Origin: Sphingobacterium pedocola
Lineage (GTDB): Bacteria; Bacteroidota; Bacteroidia; Sphingobacteriales; Sphingobacteriaceae
Length of the DNA: 64,000 nucleotides
Direction: 5' to 3'
Assembly: GCF_015209965.1 (NCBI RefSeq)
Contig: NZ_MU158692.1
Coordinates: 1 to 64,000, forward strand
Below, one piece after another: positions 17,301 to 26,212 of the stretch. The notes under the pieces are model-generated. The model was not told where the DNA came from, did not search any database, and worked only from the letters and a program-made list of their open reading frames with translations. The position numbers were made by a program, and so were the translations under genes. Each line of letters opens with the position of its first letter. The first letter of the stretch is position 1.

Positions 17301-17464
17301 CCATTGACGTCGGTGACCACTCCGCTGATTACTTCTTGCTTAATTCCATCGGGGTGATAGAACAGTACCACTGAAGGATGTAGGTAAACTTCTGCCTTTA
17401 GACAGTCAAAGTCCGCAGAAAGAACCACTCCCAAAGCAAAAGAAAATAATAGTGATTTTCTCAT
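14315..17464 (-). CDS. SusC/RagA-family TonB-dependent outer-membrane receptor
   Basis: A 1049-residue TonB-dependent receptor. A signal peptide (1-24) is followed by a carboxypeptidase-D-like domain (about 45-115, VISGVVTDVNGPVSGITVSL), a plug domain with the SusC hallmarks LDEVLVTAEFG and ALYGSDASNGAIIITTKKG, and a long 22-strand barrel ending in GFSVGVSLTLN. It imports ligand across the outer membrane, powered by TonB, with SusD at 12437-14302. It heads the transcription unit SusC-SusD-lipoprotein-phosphoesterase-GH9/NodB-murQ-symporter, so its cargo is probably a MurNAc-containing oligosaccharide (inference). A hairpin terminator of the preceding unit and a promoter-like element lie upstream. 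Confidence 0.92.
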   Translation of the reverse strand: MRKSLLFSFALGVVLSADFDCLKAEVYLHPSVVLFYHPDGIKQEVISGVVTDVNGPVSGITVSLVGSSSSTQTDTDGRFSINAQLGSTLRFSGVGYRTKEIRVSSTTANVLLEAQEGTLDEVLVTAEFGMKRASRAVGSSVQQIDGPTITESGRESFISALAGRVPGLNVTSTSGTPGSSTTVVLRNITSISGNNQPLYVVDGVPMNNSSFDPLGGMAGGGGDTYSVRNLDFASRGNDFNPEDIESLTVLKGAAAAALYGSDASNGAIIITTKKGQAGKGRVNYSNYFKWDKAYGYPDMQTKYANGNYGTTNYYNTARFGGLYPDGMELYDNIGAILQTGYQNRHNASIEGGSEKATIRAGFSHLAQDGVLKTTDYGRTNLSLAGQAQVTDWLKFDGSLQYVKTGNNKVLRGTDGPLYRAMLWPIVDNMAEYLAADGSHMKIPNYYVDEDLLNPLFAMNRNKFYDKSDRFLSNVALNITPMKNTFVRAQVGWDVGMQTFETSTHPYYFNRNAGEGQYNLVQANFSDPTINILGGYNDKFFNDKFSFSGQVGYHQLENAVTRSALNGTGFIVPDFQSINTTDPATQTGSQRNVKRRIQALSGQFELGYNNIAFLTLRGRNDWSSTLPTSNNSYFYPAIEGSFILSDLKFMKNIALFDYIKLRGSIAQVGKDAGPLEIDPQLQPTELSGGGFMYGTTGPNPNLRPEMTTAHEAGIDLRMLKNRLNASFTYFGTRNEDQIVKGFRLSYATGFVLNNMNVGSFKTWGWEGHIDGDIIKNPNGLTWNLGVNASKGGSEVLYLPENVTEYYNAYTWNSGNIRNGIMVGNPITSLTGRAYERNDNGDILISPTTGMPIVKADWSVIGDREPKLRFGVVSSLTYKSLRLSTLLAGRFGATVVNGTKRAMMTNGTSWESVALRESGPYVLNGVLRDGNENTDNPTKNTIGLDYNIYGATIYGGGDEDWLEKKVNYLRMQELRLSYRIPTSMLSRTKIVSALDVYFVGNDLFTWTNYSGIDAVGNTVSAAAGGTGGEGYDVWSIPNPRGFSVGVSLTLN

Positions 17465-17556
17465 TGTTAGTTAGTTTAAAGTAAATGATGATTCCATAAT
17501 TCAGTATCCAGCACGTAATTTATTTCAATTGGAAAACAAAGAAGCTAAAACCTGCA

Positions 17557-17599
17557 CTAATATAACCATAAACGAAACACAAAACCAAAATTTATGCAT
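17557..17599 (-). promoter_or_regulatory. probable promoter and operator of the SusC-murQ operon
   Basis: Minus strand: TTTTG at 17590-17586, a 21-base spacer and TATATTAG at 17564-17557 (one mismatch to TAnnTTTG). Just upstream of the -33 element lies ATGCATAA (17599-17592), and a GCAT(A/G)A core recurs before the other operons of this locus. The position is where an activator would bind. Confidence 0.4.
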
Positions 17600-17622
17600 T
17601 TTTTTTCTTGTTTATTCAGGAT

Positions 17623-17652
17623 AAAAAAAAACACGCACAAAGGCGTGTTTTT
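17623..17652 (-). terminator. intrinsic terminator after the GHL10 gene
   Basis: On the minus strand the arms AAACACGC and GCGTGTTT with a 6-base loop are followed by a run of T. It lies 25 bases after the stop of the GHL10 gene and separates that transcription unit from the SusC gene at 17464. Confidence 0.75.
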
Positions 17653-17675
17653 AATATCGATGCCGCAACGCTAGT

Positions 17676-19169
17676 TTATCTTTTCTCAACCGTATCGCTC
17701 GGGTCACTTTCTAAATTATCTGCATTTAGCGATGTCACACTGTAATAACCAACTTCTTCTACAGGCAACTCAGTAGATGTAACAACATCAACTAACTTTC
17801 CTTTCTTTTTCAAATCTGTAAAATGGTATATCGCATACCGGACATCGTCACCAGGTACTGCCGACCAACTTAATTTATTTCCGGCAACAGCAAGGTTAAT
17901 CGGAGTTTCAGTGGGCGCAACAATTTCCCTTCCCATAAACGGCATAATCGCCTTATGGTTATACAATTCTGCCAATTGATCCGTAATCCCAATTCTGTTG
18001 CTATATACCGCCGTCGCATTATACATTACACTACCTTCCACTTTTCTGTATTTATCCACCATGTTAAATTGTCGAACCAATTCCTGTGTCGAGTGAAAAG
18101 GCGAGGTAGCATTTATTTCGGCACTGTTACCAAATTTATACATCGCATAGCCTACAGCCAACTTGGCTTTGTAAGCGTATTGCGACCAAATCGCCAAGTT
18201 AAAGTGAAAATCATTGGAAGCATTTCCAATTTCCTGGTATAGCTGCGGAATCAACAAATCAACCCAGCCTTCTTTACACCATTTCACCACATCCGCATAC
18301 AGTACATTGCGGTTATAGTCTCTATTGGGTGCCGGCGATACAGAAAACACGATTTCAGGTCTATTCGCTACGACCGTTTCATACATGAGCTCAATAGTTT
18401 TGTCGACGTTATCGCGGCGCCAATCTTCGATTGTTGCAAAGCCGCTTCCAAGTTGTTCGTACAACTCCTGATCAGATGTCAACGCCCCTACCGATGTTGG
18501 ATCGGGATAAAAATAATCGTCCATATGCAGACCATCTACGTCATACTTGGTGATAATATCTTTCGCCACATCCGCCAACCGTTTCCTTGCGCCTGCTATT
18601 GCAGGATTGTACATCTGAAGTTTCTCATGTTCCACGATCCACTCGGGATCAATGGATGGATGTAATGCGGGAAATGTAGCAGTTGCTGCAGTACGTGTTG
18701 TGATACGAAAAGGATTAATCCAAGCGTGGAATTCCAATCCTCTGGCATGCGCTTCTTCAACCAAAAAACCTAGCACATCATAGCCGGGATTTTTCCCACG
18801 TGTGTTGGTGAGAAAAGCGCTCCATGGCTCATAAGGCGACTCATAAAACGCATCGCCTTGACTACGAACCTGCACAAAAACAGCATTGAATCCCAGCGAC
18901 ACATAGTGGTCAAGCATGGCCCGATAACTGGCCTTTTGACCTTCAGCCTCATATAGGGGGTCAGAAAAATTTGTCGTACGGGGCCAGTCTATGTTCCAAA
19001 CCGTAGCGATCCATACGGCACGCAGCTCTTTTTGGGGTAAAATTAAACCTGTTGATTCTTCAACACCCCCTACATCGGGACCACCCGTACCGATGTCCTT
19101 CTTACTACAACTGTACAAAACAGTTGTAGCCAAAAACAAATACAGTACATTCTTTAGAATATTTTTCAT
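17676..19169 (-). CDS. GHL10 (DUF187) glycoside hydrolase lipoprotein, DigH-like
   Basis: A 497-residue lipoprotein (lipobox LYSC, Cys21). The GHL10 TIM-barrel domain runs from ELRAVWIATVWNIDWP (48-63) through FVQVRSQGDAFY (97-108), HAWINPFR (147-154) and DVDGLHMDDYFYP (209-221), all standard blocks of the family, to a fibronectin-like tail (about 405-497). E. coli DigH (YddW), of the same family, cleaves peptide-free peptidoglycan strands, so an endo-acting role on denuded murein is likely. The start at 19169 gives a clean lipoprotein signal and removes an overlap with the upstream gene. It is the last gene of the unit SusC-SusD-DUF4623-GHL10, ended by the terminator at 17623-17652. Confidence 0.88.
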   Translation of the reverse strand: MKNILKNVLYLFLATTVLYSCSKKDIGTGGPDVGGVEESTGLILPQKELRAVWIATVWNIDWPRTTNFSDPLYEAEGQKASYRAMLDHYVSLGFNAVFVQVRSQGDAFYESPYEPWSAFLTNTRGKNPGYDVLGFLVEEAHARGLEFHAWINPFRITTRTAATATFPALHPSIDPEWIVEHEKLQMYNPAIAGARKRLADVAKDIITKYDVDGLHMDDYFYPDPTSVGALTSDQELYEQLGSGFATIEDWRRDNVDKTIELMYETVVANRPEIVFSVSPAPNRDYNRNVLYADVVKWCKEGWVDLLIPQLYQEIGNASNDFHFNLAIWSQYAYKAKLAVGYAMYKFGNSAEINATSPFHSTQELVRQFNMVDKYRKVEGSVMYNATAVYSNRIGITDQLAELYNHKAIMPFMGREIVAPTETPINLAVAGNKLSWSAVPGDDVRYAIYHFTDLKKKGKLVDVVTSTELPVEEVGYYSVTSLNADNLESDPSDTVEKR

Positions 19170-19182
19170 GCGCTTTATATTT

Positions 19183-20640
19183 TTAATCACCTATCTCTTT
19201 TTTGTTAAACTCGAACACAGCAAATCCATTATTTGCAGCCGCAGCGACGACCGAAAGCTTTAGATCATTACCATCCTCATCCTTTTCCACATGGAAGCTG
19301 GTTTGAGCAACAGGAGCACCGTTGTTGGAATTGGTTCCCAATGAATGTTGGAACACCGGACTAATTACTTCCGCGGTACTTAATGCCCGAATTGCAGAAA
19401 CGACGTCGTCTCCCGCAGTAATATCATACATGAATACCGTAGATCCCTGATCCACAGGAGCAGTCGCAAAAAGCAGGTATCTCGAATTATTGAACTCGAT
19501 GATTTTAGGGTCACTTGCCGTTGCGGGTAACACATTAGCAGGCATGGCGTACAATGTTGCGCCGTTAGCATCTACGACAACAATTGGATTGGCGTGAGTT
19601 GTGTAAAGGTAACTCGAAGAGGTGCCTACCCTGTTAAAATAATCCCAAATTACCCCGTATCCCACTGCCGGGGATATCAACGTTGGACTAGAGGCATTGG
19701 TAAAGTTAGATACACTGACACGAATCAATGATCTATTGTTAGTGACTGCATTACCATTATCCGCAAAATAAACGAAGCCGTTTCCAGTACTGGTCAAACT
19801 TGCCGACATCAAATCTCCTGCCCTAAAAGCACCTGACACACCAGGTACATTCGCAACTGGCAAGTCCAGTATGGTTTGTGGAGCTGCTGCTGGACTTTCG
19901 TAATGGTATAGCTTAAGCGCAGAACCTGACGTTAAATTACCCAACAGTATATGACCATCTACCATGTAACCTGTCATCCAGTGAAAAATTCCACCACCAG
20001 CAACTCCAGTCGTATTTAAGTTCATAGGCACAGTATTGCCGTTTCTTAAATCTTCCATCTTTAAAACATGAGGCTGTCCTGCACCAGAATTAGGAACTAT
20101 TAATACATTCTCACCGTCGAATCCTACACTTCTCGTATTACCTCCAACAAAGGCGGAATACCGATCAGCTCCAAGTGGATTGGAAGAAAAGTCATGTATT
20201 TGAAAATCTACAAAATTAGCACCATCTGGTGGAGCAATCTGCTCGAACGTAATAAAGTACTCTTTCGTCCTAGGAGCGTTGTTGATTTTAAGCAAGGCAG
20301 TTGCTGTATAAACTCTTTCTGGGTAAACTACATTATACACACTCTGCTCAAGAGACGCGCCCTCAGCCAATTCAGCTTCCAGCTGTAAACGCGTAAAATC
20401 AGTCAGCGGGTTAATCGGAGGAAACGTAATCATTTTCGTGTTTTCGTTAATAACTCCGTCCAGTACCTCATCTCCATTTTCACCTGCATTGACAATCCGA
20501 ATAGAACGAATATCGGTATGTTTACTACTCGTGTCCATCGCATCAGGAAGTTCATCTGAACAGGATAATAACCCGCCAAAGAAAAGAATTCCTAGGATTG
20601 GAAATATCTGCTTTTTCAATATATTGTTAATAAAATTCAT
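19183..20640 (-). CDS. DUF4623-type beta-propeller-like lipoprotein
   Basis: A 485-residue lipoprotein (lipobox GLLSC, Cys27). An N-terminal DUF5018-like segment (about 40-130; DIRSIRIVNAGENGDEVLDGVI, TFPPINPLTDFTRL) is followed by repeated short beta blades (SVGFDGENVLIVP, GYMVDGHILLGNL, NGFVYFADNG, LYTTHANPIVVVD, NSRYLLFATA), as in the Bacteroidota DUF4623 family. No catalytic residues are recognisable. It follows SusD by 29 bases and precedes the GHL10 hydrolase, where a surface glycan-binding or enzyme-holding protein is expected. Its function is unknown. Confidence 0.72.
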   Translation of the reverse strand: MNFINNILKKQIFPILGILFFGGLLSCSDELPDAMDTSSKHTDIRSIRIVNAGENGDEVLDGVINENTKMITFPPINPLTDFTRLQLEAELAEGASLEQSVYNVVYPERVYTATALLKINNAPRTKEYFITFEQIAPPDGANFVDFQIHDFSSNPLGADRYSAFVGGNTRSVGFDGENVLIVPNSGAGQPHVLKMEDLRNGNTVPMNLNTTGVAGGGIFHWMTGYMVDGHILLGNLTSGSALKLYHYESPAAAPQTILDLPVANVPGVSGAFRAGDLMSASLTSTGNGFVYFADNGNAVTNNRSLIRVSVSNFTNASSPTLISPAVGYGVIWDYFNRVGTSSSYLYTTHANPIVVVDANGATLYAMPANVLPATASDPKIIEFNNSRYLLFATAPVDQGSTVFMYDITAGDDVVSAIRALSTAEVISPVFQHSLGTNSNNGAPVAQTSFHVEKDEDGNDLKLSVVAAAANNGFAVFEFNKKEIGD

Positions 20641-20669
20641 AATTCATTTCTTTAAAAAATAAATATCTA

Positions 20670-22484
20670 TTATTGCCAGCCTTCGGTTTGCGACAAGGTA
20701 TAGCCCTGTGCCTTATACTCATTGATTTGATTAATGCCAACGGGTTGCAGATAAGGATTTAGATTCGGTTGATTCAAAAAAGGACGTCGTCCTTCATTCC
20801 TCGTATTGCGATAAAATCCGCGCATCGAAGAATTGTTACCACCATCATACGTCGTCAAATCTCCATCTAAATCGGCAACCATAAAGGTGCCGGCTCTGTC
20901 GCCACTTAGAAAACTCTGCAGATCCACTGGAAAGTTGACCCAACCACCCGAAAGCAGGTCAGAATTAGCCTCCGTATCTAAATACTGTATTTTACCCCAT
21001 CTTCTCAAATCGACTAGACGGGAATATTCAAACGTAAATTCCATCCTTCTCTCCCGACGTATCTCCCAGATCAGATCAGATACATCACCATCTTTATTTG
21101 GATCTGCGGGTATATTAGCTAGCATTAACGGGCTCGTCTTGCTGACACCACGGGCTACCGCCTCGGCAGCCAATGGCCGATTACGAATTACATTTACCGA
21201 AGCAGTCAAATCTTCCTGCGTAACAGCTGAACCACCTACGGTTGCTGCTTCGGCCTTGGCTTCAATCCAATTCAACAGTACTTCTGCATAGCGAAGCACC
21301 GGATAATCGGTTTCATTATTGGTTGACCTATACTGTGTCAATTGATCTGCCCCGCCCCCCATAATATGTGCCTCGCCATCACGTGGCAAAAATTTCGTCA
21401 CGTAAACCAAAGAGGCATTGTTGCGGGCATATGGCTGACTTAAGAACGTTGCCTCTAGACGCGAATCCCTTGTACGCACCAAATCCTGCACGTCGAAATC
21501 GTTCGCTCCACTAACCTGCGACATTTCCCATGGCTTTCCATCCGTACAGATGTAAGCTTTCAACAAATCTGTAGTCGGCCCTATATTCAGACTCTCCACA
21601 AGATTACTAGCCGATACGATAGCATGAGTAATACCTAAGGCAGCGTTATACTCCCGATACAGCAGCACATCTTTACTTCCTGTACTTGCAAGGTTGTTGG
21701 AGGTAAACTGAGCCTTGTAATCCATGGTAATCCCGTATTTGGCACTTTGTATGACCAGATCACCGGCAGTAATCGCTAAGTCAAAGAATTTCTTCGCCCG
21801 TTCATTGTTATTGTAATAATACTTTTGCCAAGAGCCTTCAAACAAGGCGATGCGCGAAGCAAATCCCGCTACGACATAGCGATTGATAAATTGCGCACCA
21901 TCGTTCAGACGTGTGTTTGCCATTGCATAGACCAGATCGTCATATACGCCGTCCATGACAATATCCCGATCCGTACGATCTTTGTACAATTCTTCTCTTT
22001 CATTAGACAGAACCTCCCTATCATAATACGGGATATCTCCGTAAGCTAGTACCAATTCGGAATAACGGTAAGCACGCAAAAATCGTCCGATACCAACCCA
22101 ATGATTTTTAGCTTCCTCGCTCAAAATTCCATCCATACGGGTACTGACTCTGTCTATCATAATGTTTGTCGAACGGATGTGTTCATAGTTCCAAATGCCG
22201 CTATTCGGCACAACTAAAGTGACATTAGCTTGATTGCCTAAGGACAACACGTCGTCGCTATTCGTAAAACTTAATAGTGGCGCCGCATCCTGACTATTAT
22301 TAAGTCGACCATATCCCGAGAAGAATACAGGATAATACTGGTTGGCATATAGTCGGATATTGTCCTCACTTCTCCAATATGTTTGGTCATTTTCGACGGT
22401 AAGGTCAGGTCTATCCAAAAATTTGTCACAACCGGTAACAACGAAAAGCAGGACTAACGGTAGTATTTTATATATTAATTTCAT
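20670..22484 (-). CDS. SusD/RagB-family outer-membrane lipoprotein
   Basis: A 604-residue lipoprotein with lipobox VVTGC (Cys19) followed by DKFLDRPDLTVENDQTYW, a standard RagB/SusD opening. The TPR-bearing helices (GIGRFLRAYRYSELVLAYGDIPYYD) and the C-terminal block IWEIRRERRMEFTFEYSRLVDLRRW are clear family signatures. It forms the surface lid over the SusC at 22505-26002, 20 bases upstream. This SusD is of the classical type, unlike the SusD_2-type partner proteins at 12437 and 27840, so the three receptor pairs of the locus probably take different fragments. Confidence 0.92.
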   Translation of the reverse strand: MKLIYKILPLVLLFVVTGCDKFLDRPDLTVENDQTYWRSEDNIRLYANQYYPVFFSGYGRLNNSQDAAPLLSFTNSDDVLSLGNQANVTLVVPNSGIWNYEHIRSTNIMIDRVSTRMDGILSEEAKNHWVGIGRFLRAYRYSELVLAYGDIPYYDREVLSNEREELYKDRTDRDIVMDGVYDDLVYAMANTRLNDGAQFINRYVVAGFASRIALFEGSWQKYYYNNNERAKKFFDLAITAGDLVIQSAKYGITMDYKAQFTSNNLASTGSKDVLLYREYNAALGITHAIVSASNLVESLNIGPTTDLLKAYICTDGKPWEMSQVSGANDFDVQDLVRTRDSRLEATFLSQPYARNNASLVYVTKFLPRDGEAHIMGGGADQLTQYRSTNNETDYPVLRYAEVLLNWIEAKAEAATVGGSAVTQEDLTASVNVIRNRPLAAEAVARGVSKTSPLMLANIPADPNKDGDVSDLIWEIRRERRMEFTFEYSRLVDLRRWGKIQYLDTEANSDLLSGGWVNFPVDLQSFLSGDRAGTFMVADLDGDLTTYDGGNNSSMRGFYRNTRNEGRRPFLNQPNLNPYLQPVGINQINEYKAQGYTLSQTEGWQ

Positions 22485-22504
22485 AACTCATCCTTTTTTT
22501 TAAA

Positions 22505-25500
22505 TTAAAATCCTATTTGCACCCCTGCAGAAGCAGATCGAAACGATGGATTACCCAATCCTGTCCTACCGAGATTATAATTACTCGAGGCCGTCAGTGA
22601 CGTAACTCCCGATATAGCCTCCGGATCAATAGGCAACCCTCTCAAATTATCAAATGTGATAAAGTTTTCTAGTGACACATACACCCTAGCACTCTTGAAC
22701 TTTACGCGATTCGCTATGTTGGCGGGTAAATTGTATCCTACCGTAATGTTTTTAATTTTAAGATAAGACATATCCAACATATAACGGGATTGCGGGCGCA
22801 TGACCCAATTGGAACTGGATCCATTCATATGCCACGCTCTGGGATAAAATGCATCCGTACGATCCTCACGCCAGTAATCCTCAGCAATAACCTGGGACAT
22901 CGCCCCATCTCTGACATGATAACCCGGAGTAGCCAATGGCCCCTCGCCCCATATACTTCGTTTGCCCACCCCTTGAAAAAATACAGCCAAATCAAAGCCT
23001 TTGAAATCCGCTCCCAATCTAAATCCATACTCGTACCTTGGTGTGATATTTCCGATTACGGTCACATCTCCGGGATTACCATTTGTACCATTACCATTAT
23101 CAATAAAACCATCTCCATTCAGATCGGCAAATTTGACATCGCCTGGACTGATCATCATTACCGGTCCACCATCTTGAAAATAGGTTTGATAGACTGGATT
23201 TTCTCCTGCTAGTACATTAACTGTTCTGGCGGAACCATTTCTAATAATGGTCGTCGTTACAAAATCTCCGTTACTATCGTATAGAAAATCCTCCTTCTGA
23301 TACAAACGGTCGGTCACAAAACCGTAGACATCTCCATATGTCCGACCTGTCGAAAACTGAGAAGGTGAAGTTGTGCTATGCCCCAAAGGAATCCCTCTAT
23401 TTTCCCAAGGCGTATTATGATCCGCACCTCTTGTTGTAACGCTTACTGCATCAGATATATTTGCATTAATGGATAAGCGTAATCCATTATCAAACTGATG
23501 CGCGTAATCCACGGCAATTTCCCAGCCTCTTGTCCTAAGATCGCCATAATTACCCGTTGGCGCACCCGTTCCAAAAGTAGCCGGCAAAGTTTCACCCGGG
23601 ATAAGCATATTCTTCGTATTACGCTCAAACCAATCTGCTGTAACGCCCAGCTTATTATTGAAAAAGCGTAAATCAGCGCCAAAATTTAAATGTTCAATAT
23701 CTTGCCAGAGAATATCTCCCTGAAAAGACGCCGGTGCGTTTACCTGGCGTAATATACTGCCTGCGCCTATCCATGCCGGACTATTAGGTATGACCATTCG
23801 TGGTATATACCAATTATTTGCGACCGATTGGTCGCCTATTCTACCCCAAGACCCTCTAAATTTAGCAAAACTTAGTACAGGTCTTAGCCCTTCCATAAAG
23901 CGCTCATTGGAAAGCACCCATCCTGCTGAAAAAGACGGAAACCAGCGCCATTTTAGGTGCGCAGGAAACTTTGAAGATCCGTCATAACGCAGATTTGCCT
24001 CGACAAGGTATTTGTCCTGAAAAGCATAATTTAAACGGCCAAAGAAACCTGCCTGAGATTGCCACGCATTCTCCCCTTCGACCAATTGCTCTCCCAAAGC
24101 ATATTGAAACTGCGGATTATCGGTATGCAACAGAAACTGGCTACGTCGAGAGCTATGGCTAATGTCGTCAGAAGCAACGATATTTGTACCTACCATCATC
24201 TTAACATTATGATTCTCATCTACATTCCAATCATATGTTGAAAAAGCGTTAAAAGTATGCCGCTTATCTCTTCGTGAACTCCGACTGACATACGTATTAT
24301 CTTTCGTCGTATGGTCAACCATAGGAAATTGGTAGGCTGGGATACCGCCGTCGTATGTTCGATCACCGTTTTCATCGACAAAGACAAAACGGCCTTCTGC
24401 ATCCATCCGAGGCTCTACACCGTACCAATGCTCCCTACCACGCACATAAGGCACGGCAGAAGTTTGTAACCGATCCTCCGCATTGTAAGAATAATCCACC
24501 TGTAAATTCCAATTTTTTGTAAAGTCCACCGTCGTTCCCAAATTCAGATTAGTAAAACGATTAGTCGTCACCGCATCAGGTGCTGATCGTGCAGAAAACG
24601 CCGGATCAATCAAGTCCTCACCATTATCCTGAACGCCTATAGGGAATAATCTACTCCATCTGAATGCGTACAACCAGGGATCAGAAACATAACCATTTGC
24701 ATTTAAGGACGTTGGAGTTCTTTTACGCCCTTCCGAAAACATCACACCTCCGCGTATGGTTAAAAAGTCATTCACCTTGGTAGATAAGCGAATCGAGGGG
24801 TTGAGACGCATGTAATCATCATGATTGGCGGGTTTCATCATACCATTTTGCTGGATAAAACCTAGACCAACATTATAGGCTGTAGCCCCCCGTCTTCCAT
24901 TTAGGCTCAGATTATGCATATGCGAAAAGGCATTGTCTTTGACCATAACCTTGGCCGGGTCGTAATTACGCACTCCAAATTTTCTATTCAACGCCCCGTC
25001 CCAATACCAATCCCTACCGTACTTTACAGGGTCATCATAAGATACAGATCCTCCATACTTTTCCTCCCATTCGCGCATCAACCGCAAACTATTTTCATCA
25101 ATCCCCCAAAATCCACCCGCAGGCCCAACACCTTTCATATTGCGATGCGCATCATAAGTATACTGCGCTCCGTCAATACCAGCCATTTCAATATCCTTAA
25201 AAGGTGACTGTACAATAAAGTTATTGGAATAAATAAATTCATCCTTCTCGGATTTCGAACCTTTTTTGGTGGTAATCAATACAACACCAAATGCGGCTTT
25301 TGCACCATAAATAGAAGTGGAGGCCGCATCTTTCAACACCGTTACCGTTTCGACATCATTTGGATTAACATACTGTAAACTTGGCACCTCCACATTATCG
25401 ACTAAAACCAATGGTGCTGCGCCGCCATTTGGCGAGGCCACCTGTCCCCTGACACGCAAGAGCGGATCCGAGCCAACTTCTCCCGAAGGTACTCTAATAT

Positions 25501-26002
25501 TTAAACCGGGAATAACACCCTGCAACCCACGTGCGACATCTGGAATCGGACGGTTATGAAATACCTCATCCGCGTTGACCGAAGAGACTGCGCCTGTAAG
25601 GTTCGCTCTTTTCTGCGTACCATACCCGACTACGACAACTTGTTCCAAGGAATTCTCATCGTGTTCCAGCACCACGGTTATATTGTCGCTATTGGGTCGG
25701 ATGTCCTGAGTTTTATACCCCACACTCGAAAATCTAAGAACAGCGCCTTCGGGAGCTGAAACAGTAAAGTTTCCCGATGCATCGGTACTCGTAATCGTAG
25801 CGCTTCCGACAACCTGCACCGTCACGCCAAGAACTGGGCCATTGCTATCCGACACCTTACCCCGTATGGTCTGTTGGGTGTCTTTTCCCTTCTTGAAAGA
25901 TGTTGAATTAGCTATATACACGCTCCCCTTGGCGACCAAAAAGCCCGAAGGCGAAGCAATTGCTATACCTAATGCAACAGAAAATAGTAAAGATCTTCTC
26001 AT
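22505..26002 (-). CDS. SusC/RagA-family TonB-dependent outer-membrane receptor
   Basis: A 1165-residue receptor from the ATG at 26002, where MRRSLLFSVALGIAIA begins a signal peptide very like that of the SusC at 17464; the upstream in-frame ATG at 26038 adds a non-signal tail. A carboxypeptidase-D-like domain (TIRGKVSDSNGPVLGVTVQVVG) precedes a plug with LEQVVVVGYGTQKR and SIYGAKAAFGVVLITTKKG, then a barrel ending ...FRSASAGVQIGF. It heads the unit SusC-SusD-DUF4623-GHL10, so it should import products of the GHL10 hydrolase. The barrel contains a DLNGDGFIDNGNG calcium-loop-like stretch common in this family. Confidence 0.92.
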   Translation of the reverse strand: MRRSLLFSVALGIAIASPSGFLVAKGSVYIANSTSFKKGKDTQQTIRGKVSDSNGPVLGVTVQVVGSATITSTDASGNFTVSAPEGAVLRFSSVGYKTQDIRPNSDNITVVLEHDENSLEQVVVVGYGTQKRANLTGAVSSVNADEVFHNRPIPDVARGLQGVIPGLNIRVPSGEVGSDPLLRVRGQVASPNGGAAPLVLVDNVEVPSLQYVNPNDVETVTVLKDAASTSIYGAKAAFGVVLITTKKGSKSEKDEFIYSNNFIVQSPFKDIEMAGIDGAQYTYDAHRNMKGVGPAGGFWGIDENSLRLMREWEEKYGGSVSYDDPVKYGRDWYWDGALNRKFGVRNYDPAKVMVKDNAFSHMHNLSLNGRRGATAYNVGLGFIQQNGMMKPANHDDYMRLNPSIRLSTKVNDFLTIRGGVMFSEGRKRTPTSLNANGYVSDPWLYAFRWSRLFPIGVQDNGEDLIDPAFSARSAPDAVTTNRFTNLNLGTTVDFTKNWNLQVDYSYNAEDRLQTSAVPYVRGREHWYGVEPRMDAEGRFVFVDENGDRTYDGGIPAYQFPMVDHTTKDNTYVSRSSRRDKRHTFNAFSTYDWNVDENHNVKMMVGTNIVASDDISHSSRRSQFLLHTDNPQFQYALGEQLVEGENAWQSQAGFFGRLNYAFQDKYLVEANLRYDGSSKFPAHLKWRWFPSFSAGWVLSNERFMEGLRPVLSFAKFRGSWGRIGDQSVANNWYIPRMVIPNSPAWIGAGSILRQVNAPASFQGDILWQDIEHLNFGADLRFFNNKLGVTADWFERNTKNMLIPGETLPATFGTGAPTGNYGDLRTRGWEIAVDYAHQFDNGLRLSINANISDAVSVTTRGADHNTPWENRGIPLGHSTTSPSQFSTGRTYGDVYGFVTDRLYQKEDFLYDSNGDFVTTTIIRNGSARTVNVLAGENPVYQTYFQDGGPVMMISPGDVKFADLNGDGFIDNGNGTNGNPGDVTVIGNITPRYEYGFRLGADFKGFDLAVFFQGVGKRSIWGEGPLATPGYHVRDGAMSQVIAEDYWREDRTDAFYPRAWHMNGSSSNWVMRPQSRYMLDMSYLKIKNITVGYNLPANIANRVKFKSARVYVSLENFITFDNLRGLPIDPEAISGVTSLTASSNYNLGRTGLGNPSFRSASAGVQIGF

Positions 26003-26212
26003 TGTTAGTTTGTTAAAATAATGTTTGACTTCTATCATAATTTGGTTTTAAGAAATGCGGTATTATTTACCTTCTTTCAAACAAACCGCTTAAAACTGAA
26101 TCTAAATTAGTTAATAAATGTTAAAAACTAAATTTATTATGCACTTTTTATCGCCTTTTAAATTTTATACCGTATAAAAACGCATAATTAAGCACAGTAT
26201 TGATTCACTTCC
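26003..26212. other. intergenic region upstream of the second SusC
   Basis: An A/T-rich 210-base gap. Minus strand: TAATTTAG at 26109-26102 (one mismatch to TAnnTTTG), 18 bases from TTTAG at 26132-26128, and directly upstream the motif GTGCATAAT (26144-26136). An A/T-only hairpin TTTTATA-CCG-TATAAAA near 26170 could help to end namZ transcription. Nothing else is seen. Confidence 0.35.
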
